From UBA117 sp049975245 (GTDB taxonomy: Archaea > Methanobacteriota > Methanobacteria > Methanobacteriales > Methanobacteriaceae), in assembly GCA_049975245.1 (NCBI GenBank), contig JBNGDB010000015.1, positions 1-57,299 on the forward strand: a stretch of 57,299 nucleotides of DNA, read 5' to 3'. Below are positions 36,970-44,493 of the stretch, piece after piece. How positions within the stretch are numbered: position 1 is the stretch's first letter; every line of letters starts with the position of its first letter. A program made the translations under genes and the position numbers. The notes beneath the pieces were generated by a model. It worked only from the letters and a program-made list of their open reading frames with translations, made no database searches and was not told the DNA's origin.

Positions 36970-37686
36970 ATGGGACTCTCCTATTTAACTATGCCGTTAA
37001 ATAGAAAATTAAATAAAGTATTAGATGATTTTGGCTACTTTGAACAGATATTTGACGTTATTGATAGTGTTATTAATTTTATTGATTCAGAAATTTATCA
37101 TAAGCTATATGAAGCATCATCACTCCTTAAGGAATGTGATTTTAATAAAATAAATGGTAAATCAGAAAGTATTCATTTTAACCTTGCTAAACTGTATTTA
37201 AAGCAGCCTATTATTCCAATATTTTTATCCCGAAAAAAAATTACATTTGACAGTTATAATGCCATATTAAGAATTATAATTTGCACCGATTATGCCCATA
37301 ACCATAATATATTTACATTTAAAGATTTTCCACAATATAATTTAATATTAGAGAATTTTATCATTACTAATAGTAATTTTAATAAATTAAAATCTTTTAC
37401 CAGACTTGATAAAGAATTTTTTTTTAAATTGAATAAAATAAGATGGGATAAAGATGCTAAAAAACTTTCTAATGAATTGAAATATTTAAGGAGGGATATT
37501 CATCCAGAAAATGGATTTCATGAAAATAATTTCTGGGAATTAGAAAACTTAACAATTGATTTTTTAGCAGCTAGTAGCGGTGTTAACTATAAAAGAAATT
37601 ATGTATTACCTGAAGATGTTATTAATTCATATAAAACATATATCAAAATGGTAGATACAAATGTTAAAAATCTATCCCAATCTTAA
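36970..37686 (+). CDS. Hypothetical protein, orphan
   Basis: A 238-residue soluble protein that I do not recognise. It is rich in Lys, Asn, Phe and Ile, mostly helical by pattern, with an acidic and aromatic middle part (ICTDYAHNHNIFTFKDF) and no known motif, membrane segment or signal peptide. The ATG start lies after AGTGGGTAAAAAAT. Long non-coding stretches on either side make it a single-gene unit. Its A/T-rich codon use suggests either relaxed constraint or transfer. Confidence 0.5.
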   Translation: MGLSYLTMPLNRKLNKVLDDFGYFEQIFDVIDSVINFIDSEIYHKLYEASSLLKECDFNKINGKSESIHFNLAKLYLKQPIIPIFLSRKKITFDSYNAILRIIICTDYAHNHNIFTFKDFPQYNLILENFIITNSNFNKLKSFTRLDKEFFFKLNKIRWDKDAKKLSNELKYLRRDIHPENGFHENNFWELENLTIDFLAASSGVNYKRNYVLPEDVINSYKTYIKMVDTNVKNLSQS

Positions 37687-38067
37687 TGCAAATGTTAGAA
37701 AATAATTTGGATCAATTTAATCTACAAAATCCTCAAAATTCTTCATTGTTTTAATGTAACATAAATCTTAATTTTTTTAGATTTAATATAATTTCAATAT
37801 AAATTTCAACTTTTGAATAAAAGTTCAATTAACAATTTTTCACTTAATTTTCATTTTTTAAAATTATCCAATGGATTATAAATTTTAAATGTCATTCTAG
37901 GTTTAGGAAATAATTAATATTGAAAAGATTAATCGAATAAACTATCAAATTTCTTCTATACTTTTCAGGCTTTCTTATAATATTTAAAAATAAGTTTATA
38001 TTAAACCAACATTAAAGTTAATGATAATAGAATTCTAAATATTTAGCTATTAAAAAAGGTGCTATCC
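37687..38067. other. Non-coding AT-rich gap
   Basis: This 381-base gap has no supported open frame. It holds only A/T runs, a short hairpin AACTTTT-GAAT-AAAAGTT at 37808-37825, and TATA-like stretches near 37976-38005 that may drive the next gene. Confidence 0.45.
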
Positions 38068-38526
38068 GTGGTTGAGGAAATATTCGTAGATGAACCATTA
38101 AATTCTAAATTAATTTCTAATTTACACAATGAAAACCCTGATTTAAAGCGGATCATAGTCCCTGAAATATCTTATCTTAAATTGGAAAAGGAAATATTCT
38201 CTCAATTGAAAAAATTAGATATAAAAATCAGTCCTAGAGCAAGAAGAGGACGTCCAAAAAAATATGATAATTTTGATGTTTATTTAATTCAAAGAATGCT
38301 TAAACAAGGTACTCCTCCTGTTGAAATTTCTGATATTCTACGGATACCATTAAAATCTATTTATTACTTGAAAGAGACGGATCTTAAACGTGGTAGAAGA
38401 ACTAAATATTCAGATGAAACAGTGAAGATGGTTAAAAGATTATATGAAAATGGAATTCCAGTAAAACAAATATCTAAAGAAACTAAAATTCCTGTAAGAA
38501 CAATATATGAACTTTTAAAAAGATAA
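38068..38526 (+). CDS. Small DNA-binding protein with two HTH repeats
   Basis: About 152 residues. Two similar units each begin with a basic arm (RRGRPKKYD and KRGRRTKYS) and continue into a resolvase-like helix-turn-helix (MLKQGTPPVEISDILRIPLKSIYYLK and LYENGIPVKQISKETKIPVRTIYELLK). The RGRP arm looks like an AT-hook that enters the minor groove. The N-terminal 60 residues are acidic and unassigned. No recombinase catalytic domain is present. GTG at 38068 is preferred over GTG at 38059, because AAAGGTG lies six bases before it. Target unknown. Confidence 0.65.
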   Translation: MVEEIFVDEPLNSKLISNLHNENPDLKRIIVPEISYLKLEKEIFSQLKKLDIKISPRARRGRPKKYDNFDVYLIQRMLKQGTPPVEISDILRIPLKSIYYLKETDLKRGRRTKYSDETVKMVKRLYENGIPVKQISKETKIPVRTIYELLKR

Positions 38527-38885
38527 AATAATAATTTAAATAAAATCTATGTAATCAGTTTAAAAATTAATTGTTCTCTTAAATTTGATATATAAAAAAT
38601 TTTAATTCTAAAATGATTCAATTTTCAAATTCTTCTTTAAAATTTCTTTAAAATGACATAAATCATCTGGGACATATAGCTCTGACCATATAAAAAGTGC
38701 TATTTTGAAGATTTTTTTATTCATCTGGATTTATCAGATACGTTTGACTATTATTAAAAAATTATTAATTCCCGAAATATTCAATCTTATAATTACAATT
38801 TCGTTTAACTATCATATAACGAACATATGGTGGAATTTTCATTTTAATAAAATAAAAAAGTGAAATATTTAAAAAAATTTAAAAG
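38527..38885. other. Non-coding gap between convergent genes
   Basis: This 359-base AT-rich stretch between two convergent genes has no supported open frame, no clear repeat and no folded element that I could find. T runs on both strands could serve termination. Confidence 0.4.
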
Positions 38886-40253
38886 TCAATCCTCTTTACT
38901 TTCTTCTTCTCCAACTTCCAAAAGTATAGCATCAGTCAAGTGAATATCATAGTAACGGAAGTTACTCAGCATACGTTTAAAATACAATAAACCTTTCCTG
39001 GTTATCTGGTAGGCATCTTCTTCAAGTTTAAGATATTCTTTTTCTAGTAAAGGTTTAACAATATCATCAAATTCCTTTTCAAAATCTATAACTTCTTCTT
39101 CAAAAGCTTTTAACTCAGTTAATACGGGCACATAATGTTTATGAAAGGCACGTTTAAGTGACTGAATGATTTCAGTCCTACTTTCAGTTTTCTCTTCAAT
39201 AATTGCAAAGAGGATCCACACCCGAAAACTCTTCAACCTATTATTCTTCCATAAATTCTTTAATGGCACGGAATATTTGGATAAATCAGTTTCTTCACCT
39301 TTATACTTTGAAATGGCATCTCTTGTTAGTCCCACCGCATCCAAAAATATCCTGGCAGATACAAAAGTTCCAATTAAAGCATCTACATAGTATATACCAA
39401 AAATAGAAAATAGTGCTCCGGTTATTACGGCTAATGATACATATATATGATTTTTAGAATCAACAGACTGGCTTATAATTGTTAAACTTCCAGAGGCCCT
39501 TCCCACCATACGTTGATAAAAGAATAAAAATACTGCAGCAGCCAGTGCTACACACTCTACCAATATAACTAATTCAGGTAAGTCAATGGCTGAGGCCGTG
39601 CCCAGGAAGGTTGCAATTAATTTAGTAACAGACTCGTAACCCACGCTTAGCGATGCCACAAAAAGCATGGTAATAACCAGGAAGGTTGATATTGTTTCTT
39701 TTTTATATTTAATCCCCACCCACACCAGAACTGCGGAGATAGTATCCGAGGCAGCATCTACCCCGTCAGCCAGTATACCCACACTTCCAGTTATAAAACC
39801 TGCTGATAGTTTCATAATGGCTAAAATGAAATCTACAAGAACAGTATTAAGTGCAGCAGCAGATGCGTTAAATACACGGTGTTGAACAGTGCTGGCCATT
39901 CTTTCAGTATTTTTTTCTTCTTTTTGAGCTAATTTTTCGCCCTTGGGAGTCAAATGATACTTTTCATCTTCCATATATACAAATCCCATTTCAATAAGCT
40001 TTTTTAGCTCACTAACAGTATGCATTTCTCCCAATGATTTATCATTCTTCCCACGTTTTTGCAGAAAATATCTCAAACGAGGAATATTCAAAATAAATTT
40101 TTCAGTGATATTATCTTGTTCTTCCCACTGCTGATACCATATCCGGCTAATGAATATCATGCTCTGTTCTTCAAGTTCTAATAAACTCAATGGCCCTTCT
40201 TTCTGCAATGCCATTAACAGAAACTCATCATAGCCTAGTAATTTGTTGTCCAT
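38886..40253 (-). CDS. CDF-type cation transporter flanked by winged-helix domains
   Basis: A 455-residue protein. Residues 1-115 look like a PadR-type winged helix (LLMALQKEGPLSLLELEEQ, MHTVSELKKLIEMGFVYMEDEKYHLTPKGEKLAQ). Residues 125-325 are a cation diffusion facilitator membrane domain with six helices, including GSVGILADGVDAASD and VDSKNHIYVS as metal-site motifs. Residues 330-455 are cytoplasmic and end in a second winged-helix-like part (EYLKLEEDAYQITRKGLLYFKRML). The GGAGGAAGG ribosome-binding site supports the start. Metal specificity is unknown. A one-protein link of metal flux and DNA binding is possible, or the domains may only be structural. Confidence 0.75.
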   Translation of the reverse strand: MDNKLLGYDEFLLMALQKEGPLSLLELEEQSMIFISRIWYQQWEEQDNITEKFILNIPRLRYFLQKRGKNDKSLGEMHTVSELKKLIEMGFVYMEDEKYHLTPKGEKLAQKEEKNTERMASTVQHRVFNASAAALNTVLVDFILAIMKLSAGFITGSVGILADGVDAASDTISAVLVWVGIKYKKETISTFLVITMLFVASLSVGYESVTKLIATFLGTASAIDLPELVILVECVALAAAVFLFFYQRMVGRASGSLTIISQSVDSKNHIYVSLAVITGALFSIFGIYYVDALIGTFVSARIFLDAVGLTRDAISKYKGEETDLSKYSVPLKNLWKNNRLKSFRVWILFAIIEEKTESRTEIIQSLKRAFHKHYVPVLTELKAFEEEVIDFEKEFDDIVKPLLEKEYLKLEEDAYQITRKGLLYFKRMLSNFRYYDIHLTDAILLEVGEEESKED

Positions 40254-40353
40254 CCTTCCTCCGACTTTTATATCTTATTTTATTTAATTATATTTCGGTT
40301 ATATATAAATTCTATAGGTATATTTTTTTATTATTTTTAATAAAATAATAGAT

Positions 40354-41241
40354 ATGGTATGGTTTATATTCGCTGGATTAACTGCTCTTTTTGAATCTTT
40401 AACTGATGTTGTTAGTAAGAAGAATCTAAAATTTGTAGATGAGTATAAAGTATCATTTTACATCCGATTTATAGCATTTTTGTTCTTAATACCAGTTATA
40501 ATCTTAATAGGCATTCCTAAGATAGGCCCGGATTTTTGGTTAGCTCTTTTAATAGGAGGATCTTTAAATGTAGTAACAACGGTGCTTTATATGAAGGCAC
40601 TAAAATATTCTGACCTTTCTATTTCTGTACCAATGCTTACATTCACACCTCTATTTCTTTTAATCACATCGCCACTAATTTTAGGGGAATTTCCAAGTTT
40701 TTTAGGTTTAATTGGGATTTTAATGATTATAGTAGGTTCTTATATACTCAATATCCGCCAGTGGAAAGAAGGATACTTAGCACCATTCAAAGCTCTTTTA
40801 AAAGAAAAAGGTCCCAAGTTGATGCTAATGGTGGCATTTATATGGAGTATAACCTCCAACTTTGATAAAATTGGACTACTAAACTCATCGCCTATTTTTT
40901 GGATTGTGGCAATCAATCTTTTTATAGCAGTTTTCACTTTCCCCCTAATGCTCAGATCTACTAGAGATAAGATTGAAAAGTTGAAAGTAAATAATAAAGA
41001 ATTAGATAATAGAAATTTGATTTTAATGGGATTATTAAGTACATTTACATCTATATTTCAGATGTATGCCATTAGTTTGACTCTAGTGGCTTATGTTATT
41101 GCTATTAAAAGAACAAGCGCGGTTTTAAGTGTTTTTTGGGGAAGATTAATATTTAATGAAAAAGGAGTTAAAGAAAGACTTATAGGGGCTTCAGTCATGG
41201 TTTTGGGAGTTTTTATAATTGTTCTATCTCAAGTCTATTAA
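40354..41241 (+). CDS. EamA/DMT-family transporter
   Basis: A 295-residue membrane protein with about ten helices in two EamA-type repeats (about 1-130 and 150-295). The typical first helix (AGLTALFESLTDVVSKKNLK) and the paired proline-containing segments are visible, including SDLSISVPMLTFTPLF in the first half and YVIAIKRTSAVLSVFWG in the second. Drug/metabolite transporters of this type move amino acids, nucleobases or sugars, so the substrate is open. It stops three bases from the stop of the convergent glycosyltransferase gene. Confidence 0.85.
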   Translation: MVWFIFAGLTALFESLTDVVSKKNLKFVDEYKVSFYIRFIAFLFLIPVIILIGIPKIGPDFWLALLIGGSLNVVTTVLYMKALKYSDLSISVPMLTFTPLFLLITSPLILGEFPSFLGLIGILMIIVGSYILNIRQWKEGYLAPFKALLKEKGPKLMLMVAFIWSITSNFDKIGLLNSSPIFWIVAINLFIAVFTFPLMLRSTRDKIEKLKVNNKELDNRNLILMGLLSTFTSIFQMYAISLTLVAYVIAIKRTSAVLSVFWGRLIFNEKGVKERLIGASVMVLGVFIIVLSQVY

Positions 41242-41244
41242 AAT

Positions 41245-43005
41245 TCAATATTTCTTCGCATACTCCTCAATAGCCTTTTCTAAATCATTTAGTAATTTAT
41301 CATTACCGGGATGCTGGTATGATTTAAGATTTTCATTATACGATTCAAGATTTTTGAAGAAATTTTCAATGTCTTCTTTTTCAAATTCCTCCAAAAATTT
41401 ACCATATCCTAATTTATCCAGATAAATAGCATTTACTATTTGTTCAAACTGTTTTTTAATAGGTATGCTGAGAATGGGCTTTTTAAGGTATAATGCTTCA
41501 CTTATAAGGGTGAAACCACCATTGGTTATCACTGCTTTGCATTGTGATAGATCTTCAAAGAATTGTTTTTCATTAAATTTCTTAAATAGCAGATTTTCCT
41601 CTATTTTATCAATGTGAAAACCATAAACAATGAAGTCTTCGTCAATTTCTTTGATTAATTTTAATAATTTTTTATTAGAGTCACTGGTTTGATAGACTAG
41701 TATATGTTCTCCTGTTTTAGGTTTCAATTTGAAAATTTCATCCCTGAGTATGGTTGGATACAGTCTAACTTTTTCTGGATTTTTAATTTCTGGATAAAAA
41801 TAGGTAATAATGAAATACTGTTTAGGTATGATTATAAATGATTTAATTACTCCTTGGGCCCTTATACGATCACTTCGATATTTATTAGGAACATCTATCT
41901 CGGTACGGGTTATGATATGCATATTATCCAAACTTAATAGAGGAATACGGGTTAGTTTACTTAAAAGATTGGTATAAAATTCAAAATCAGAAATAATAAT
42001 ATGGGGTTGTAATGACTTAGACATACTGTACATCAATCTAATATTGTCCTTAAGGTCACTGGGTAAGTCTTTAATATTGCTAGTGAATGTTTTGAGGTTA
42101 TTTACTCGATTATCCTCATATACAGTGTTGAATCCTTCAATGAGATATACGTTGTCGAATTTATCTGCCAGATAATCATAGGCCCGGTCACTGGCAAATA
42201 TGGTTACATCATATTTCTCTTTAAGATTGTCAATAACCACTTTACTCCTAATAGCATGGCCCATACCTTCGCCACAAACACCATAAAAAATTCTTTTTTG
42301 TTCAGTATCATGACCAAATTCGTAATCTAACTGTTCTGCTGTTATTTTTTTCCCGGCAAATTGATAAACAGTACTTTTAATGTATTTAAATGCTAAATTT
42401 TTAGTTCCCTCTTTTTCTAGGCGTCTGGTAGATACCAATAATTTAGGTTCTCTTAACACCTTAAAGGAACTAATTTTTGCCACCCTTTCGATATAATCAG
42501 TATCTTCACCAAAATCTAATTCTTCATCAAAACCATCAACTTTATAATGAAGCTCTTTACGGGTTAATATCCCATAGCATCCTGCTCCATGTGGTTTTAT
42601 GCTTTCCACTTTTCTCATGAAGAAATTTGCAAAATCGTGTAAAATATGATCGATCTTTCGGTTGCTTAAAGGAATCATCTGAGTTATGGCAATTCCTAAA
42701 TCATTATTAATAAACTCTTCCATTGCAGATTTTAGGTAATTATCAGTTAAGACTGCATCAGCATCTAAAAAAAGTAAAAATTCTCCCCTTGCTACGTTGG
42801 CTCCGTTATTCCTGCCTTTGGCAGGTAATCCACCATCTACTATTTTACAACCATGGGAATGTGCAATTTCTCTGGTTTTATCTTTAGAACCAGCGTCAGC
42901 TACAATAACCTCGTAGTCATTAAAATTTTGCAGTTCAATGCTTTCTAATAATTTTGGGAGGTATTCCTGCTCATTATATGTGGGGATAATTATACTAAGT
43001 TTCAT
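41245..43005 (-). CDS. Two-domain glycosyltransferase (GT2 plus GT-B)
   Basis: A 586-residue protein combining two glycosyltransferase types. Residues 1-225 are a GT2 (GT-A) domain: SIIIPTYNEQEYLPKLLES, then the metal-binding FLDADA. Residues 235-586 are a GT-B domain related to MurG-like and MJ1255-like enzymes, starting GVCGEGMGHAIRS and ending with ITNGGFTLISEALYLKKPILSIP. The two could act in sequence on one surface glycan or lipid. No signal peptide or membrane segment is seen. It is followed at 3 bases by the convergent transporter gene and preceded at 36 bases by DUF1284. Confidence 0.85.
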   Translation of the reverse strand: MKLSIIIPTYNEQEYLPKLLESIELQNFNDYEVIVADAGSKDKTREIAHSHGCKIVDGGLPAKGRNNGANVARGEFLLFLDADAVLTDNYLKSAMEEFINNDLGIAITQMIPLSNRKIDHILHDFANFFMRKVESIKPHGAGCYGILTRKELHYKVDGFDEELDFGEDTDYIERVAKISSFKVLREPKLLVSTRRLEKEGTKNLAFKYIKSTVYQFAGKKITAEQLDYEFGHDTEQKRIFYGVCGEGMGHAIRSKVVIDNLKEKYDVTIFASDRAYDYLADKFDNVYLIEGFNTVYEDNRVNNLKTFTSNIKDLPSDLKDNIRLMYSMSKSLQPHIIISDFEFYTNLLSKLTRIPLLSLDNMHIITRTEIDVPNKYRSDRIRAQGVIKSFIIIPKQYFIITYFYPEIKNPEKVRLYPTILRDEIFKLKPKTGEHILVYQTSDSNKKLLKLIKEIDEDFIVYGFHIDKIEENLLFKKFNEKQFFEDLSQCKAVITNGGFTLISEALYLKKPILSIPIKKQFEQIVNAIYLDKLGYGKFLEEFEKEDIENFFKNLESYNENLKSYQHPGNDKLLNDLEKAIEEYAKKY

Positions 43006-43041
43006 TTAACTCATTTATAAAGTTTTAAATAATCTCTATGA

Positions 43042-43479
43042 TTATTTTGGTATCCTATGTTGGTAATAAAGACATTTGTCTTTCCAGGAACATTGGCCAC
43101 AAATTTTTTGGAGAAGGTCAATATTTTTGAAAGCTGAATTTACTAATTCAAAAATTACATTTGATTTTCCAACCAATCCATCATAGAGTTTAGTTGTATT
43201 GATAACAGCTTTATCCATTTCTATTATTTTATTATTGACCATTTGATTGTCTTTACATATTCCTTTTTTATTGTGGGGACATTTACCACATATATCATCA
43301 CATTCGGATACTACTCTAAGATAGGGGGAGTTATAATTTAATTTGTCTATAAGTTCCCACATGTGCTTTTCAAATTCTATACTGTATCCATGTCCCTGAA
43401 AACCCTGAATACACAGTAAATGATGTGCCCTTATTGTGAGGGGATTAGAAAAATTTCCAATTTTTTGATTTGTCAACAT
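43042..43479 (-). CDS. DUF1284 family protein
   Basis: A protein of about 145 residues. It has the family opening IRAHHLLCIQGFQGHGYS and two cysteine groups, CDDICGKCPHNKKGIC and CGQCSWKDKC, which may bind an iron-sulfur cluster or zinc. It overlaps the end of bioY by about 35 bases. AGGAGG inside bioY lies three bases before this ATG and six before a TTG at 43476, so the exact start is open. Biochemical role unknown. Confidence 0.8.
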   Translation of the reverse strand: MLTNQKIGNFSNPLTIRAHHLLCIQGFQGHGYSIEFEKHMWELIDKLNYNSPYLRVVSECDDICGKCPHNKKGICKDNQMVNNKIIEMDKAVINTTKLYDGLVGKSNVIFELVNSAFKNIDLLQKICGQCSWKDKCLYYQHRIPK

Positions 43480-44107
43480 CAACCTCCTTATTGAAGGCTT
43501 CTTTAGGTGTTACTGCTTTAGCTAGAGAAGCAGCTCCACAAATCTTTACTACATCTCCAATTAAAAATGGAATAACACCCATGGTTAAAAGCATCCATAT
43601 ACTTGGAATTGTACCTTGCACTAGATACATCCAGGCGCCTAACACAATTAATCCTGGAATGTATATCAGTCCAAAGTTTGCCAAGGACATAAGACCTACC
43701 ATTGATAAAAAACTTCTGGATCTTATATGTCTATCTGTAAAGTAACCTAAAAATAAAGCAGCTAGAATAAATCCAATTAAATATCCGCCACTAGCACCAA
43801 TTAACGCACCGTAACCTCCAGTCATACCAGCAAACCATGGAACACCAGCTATACCGATTCCAACATATATAACTTGACTCAATCCACCCCAATATCTGCC
43901 CAGCAGTACCCCGGCTAAAAGAACCGCAAAGGTCTGGGCAGTAATAGGTACGGGTGTCCAAGGTAAAGGTATAACAATCTGAGCCATAATACCAGTTAAT
44001 AGGGCCATCCCCATTGCCAAAACCACCTTATTAATGGTAGATTGTTCACAGCGCCATTTAAAAACATCATATCTTTTTTTGTAATAATTATCAATAGTTA
44101 TTGACAT
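43445..44107 (-). CDS. bioY: Biotin transporter substrate-binding component BioY
   Basis: A 220-residue membrane protein with six helices, the S component of an energy-coupling-factor or solitary biotin transporter. Family marks are VPITAQTFAVLLAGVLLG and TGGYGALIGASGGYLIGF. The N-terminal 30 residues are a charged extension. It has an excellent AAGGAGGA ribosome-binding site. No bioM/bioN genes are adjacent, so it works alone or with a shared energising module. A BirA-like dyad lies 41-71 bases upstream, which indicates biotin-dependent repression. Confidence 0.94.
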   Translation of the reverse strand: MSITIDNYYKKRYDVFKWRCEQSTINKVVLAMGMALLTGIMAQIVIPLPWTPVPITAQTFAVLLAGVLLGRYWGGLSQVIYVGIGIAGVPWFAGMTGGYGALIGASGGYLIGFILAALFLGYFTDRHIRSRSFLSMVGLMSLANFGLIYIPGLIVLGAWMYLVQGTIPSIWMLLTMGVIPFLIGDVVKICGAASLAKAVTPKEAFNKEVDVDKSKNWKFF

Positions 44108-44493
44108 TCAGCTCCTCCTTAGAATGTTTTAAATACTAATTCCTGTTATTAAACCATAAAACTGTTATTTGGTTTAATTTATTGAATAAAAACTTAGATA
44201 CCTATACTAAAAGTTGCTAGTCTTAAAACCTATGCATTCTTTTATATAGTATGTTAAATGATTATAAATACTTTTTTCAATATTTTCAATAAATAAAAAC
44301 TACTATTCTAATACGAAATATATCTTTGTTTTCAATGTATTATCCACTATTTAAGGGATATATCTTGAAATAAATTTTAGTATATACTATAGGTTAAGAA
44401 TAAGTTAATAATATTTCAAATTGGATTCGTTAAGAATATATAAATTATTTATAATTGGAATTATCAAATTATAATTATTAGGGGGTTTCATTT
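44108..44493. other. Divergent promoter region bioY / phospholipase D gene
   Basis: The 386 bases contain the BirA-like dyad near bioY (44148-44178) and, near the other gene, a TATA-like AATATATAAATTATT at about 44436, an A/T-only inverted repeat (44449-44456 with 44467-44474) and a GGGGG ribosome-binding site at 44481-44485. No supported open frame lies in it. Confidence 0.5.
44148..44178. promoter_or_regulatory. BirA-type biotin operator upstream of bioY
   Basis: ATTAAACCA and TGGTTTAAT are exact reverse complements with a 13-base spacer. The inner TAAACC-N15-GGTTTA closely matches the known BirA operator half-sites (TAAACC and GGTTTA about 15-16 bases apart). It lies 41-71 bases upstream of the bioY start, overlapping the likely promoter. 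Confidence 0.7.

Noticed and set aside
41241..41245. Three-base gap between convergent stops as a sign of gene fusion or error
   Set aside because: Both proteins have normal, complete C-termini; tight convergent packing is common.
44449..44474. A/T-only inverted repeat before the phospholipase D gene
   Set aside because: With only A and T in the arms, such a repeat is expected by chance in this composition, so it is not listed as an operator.
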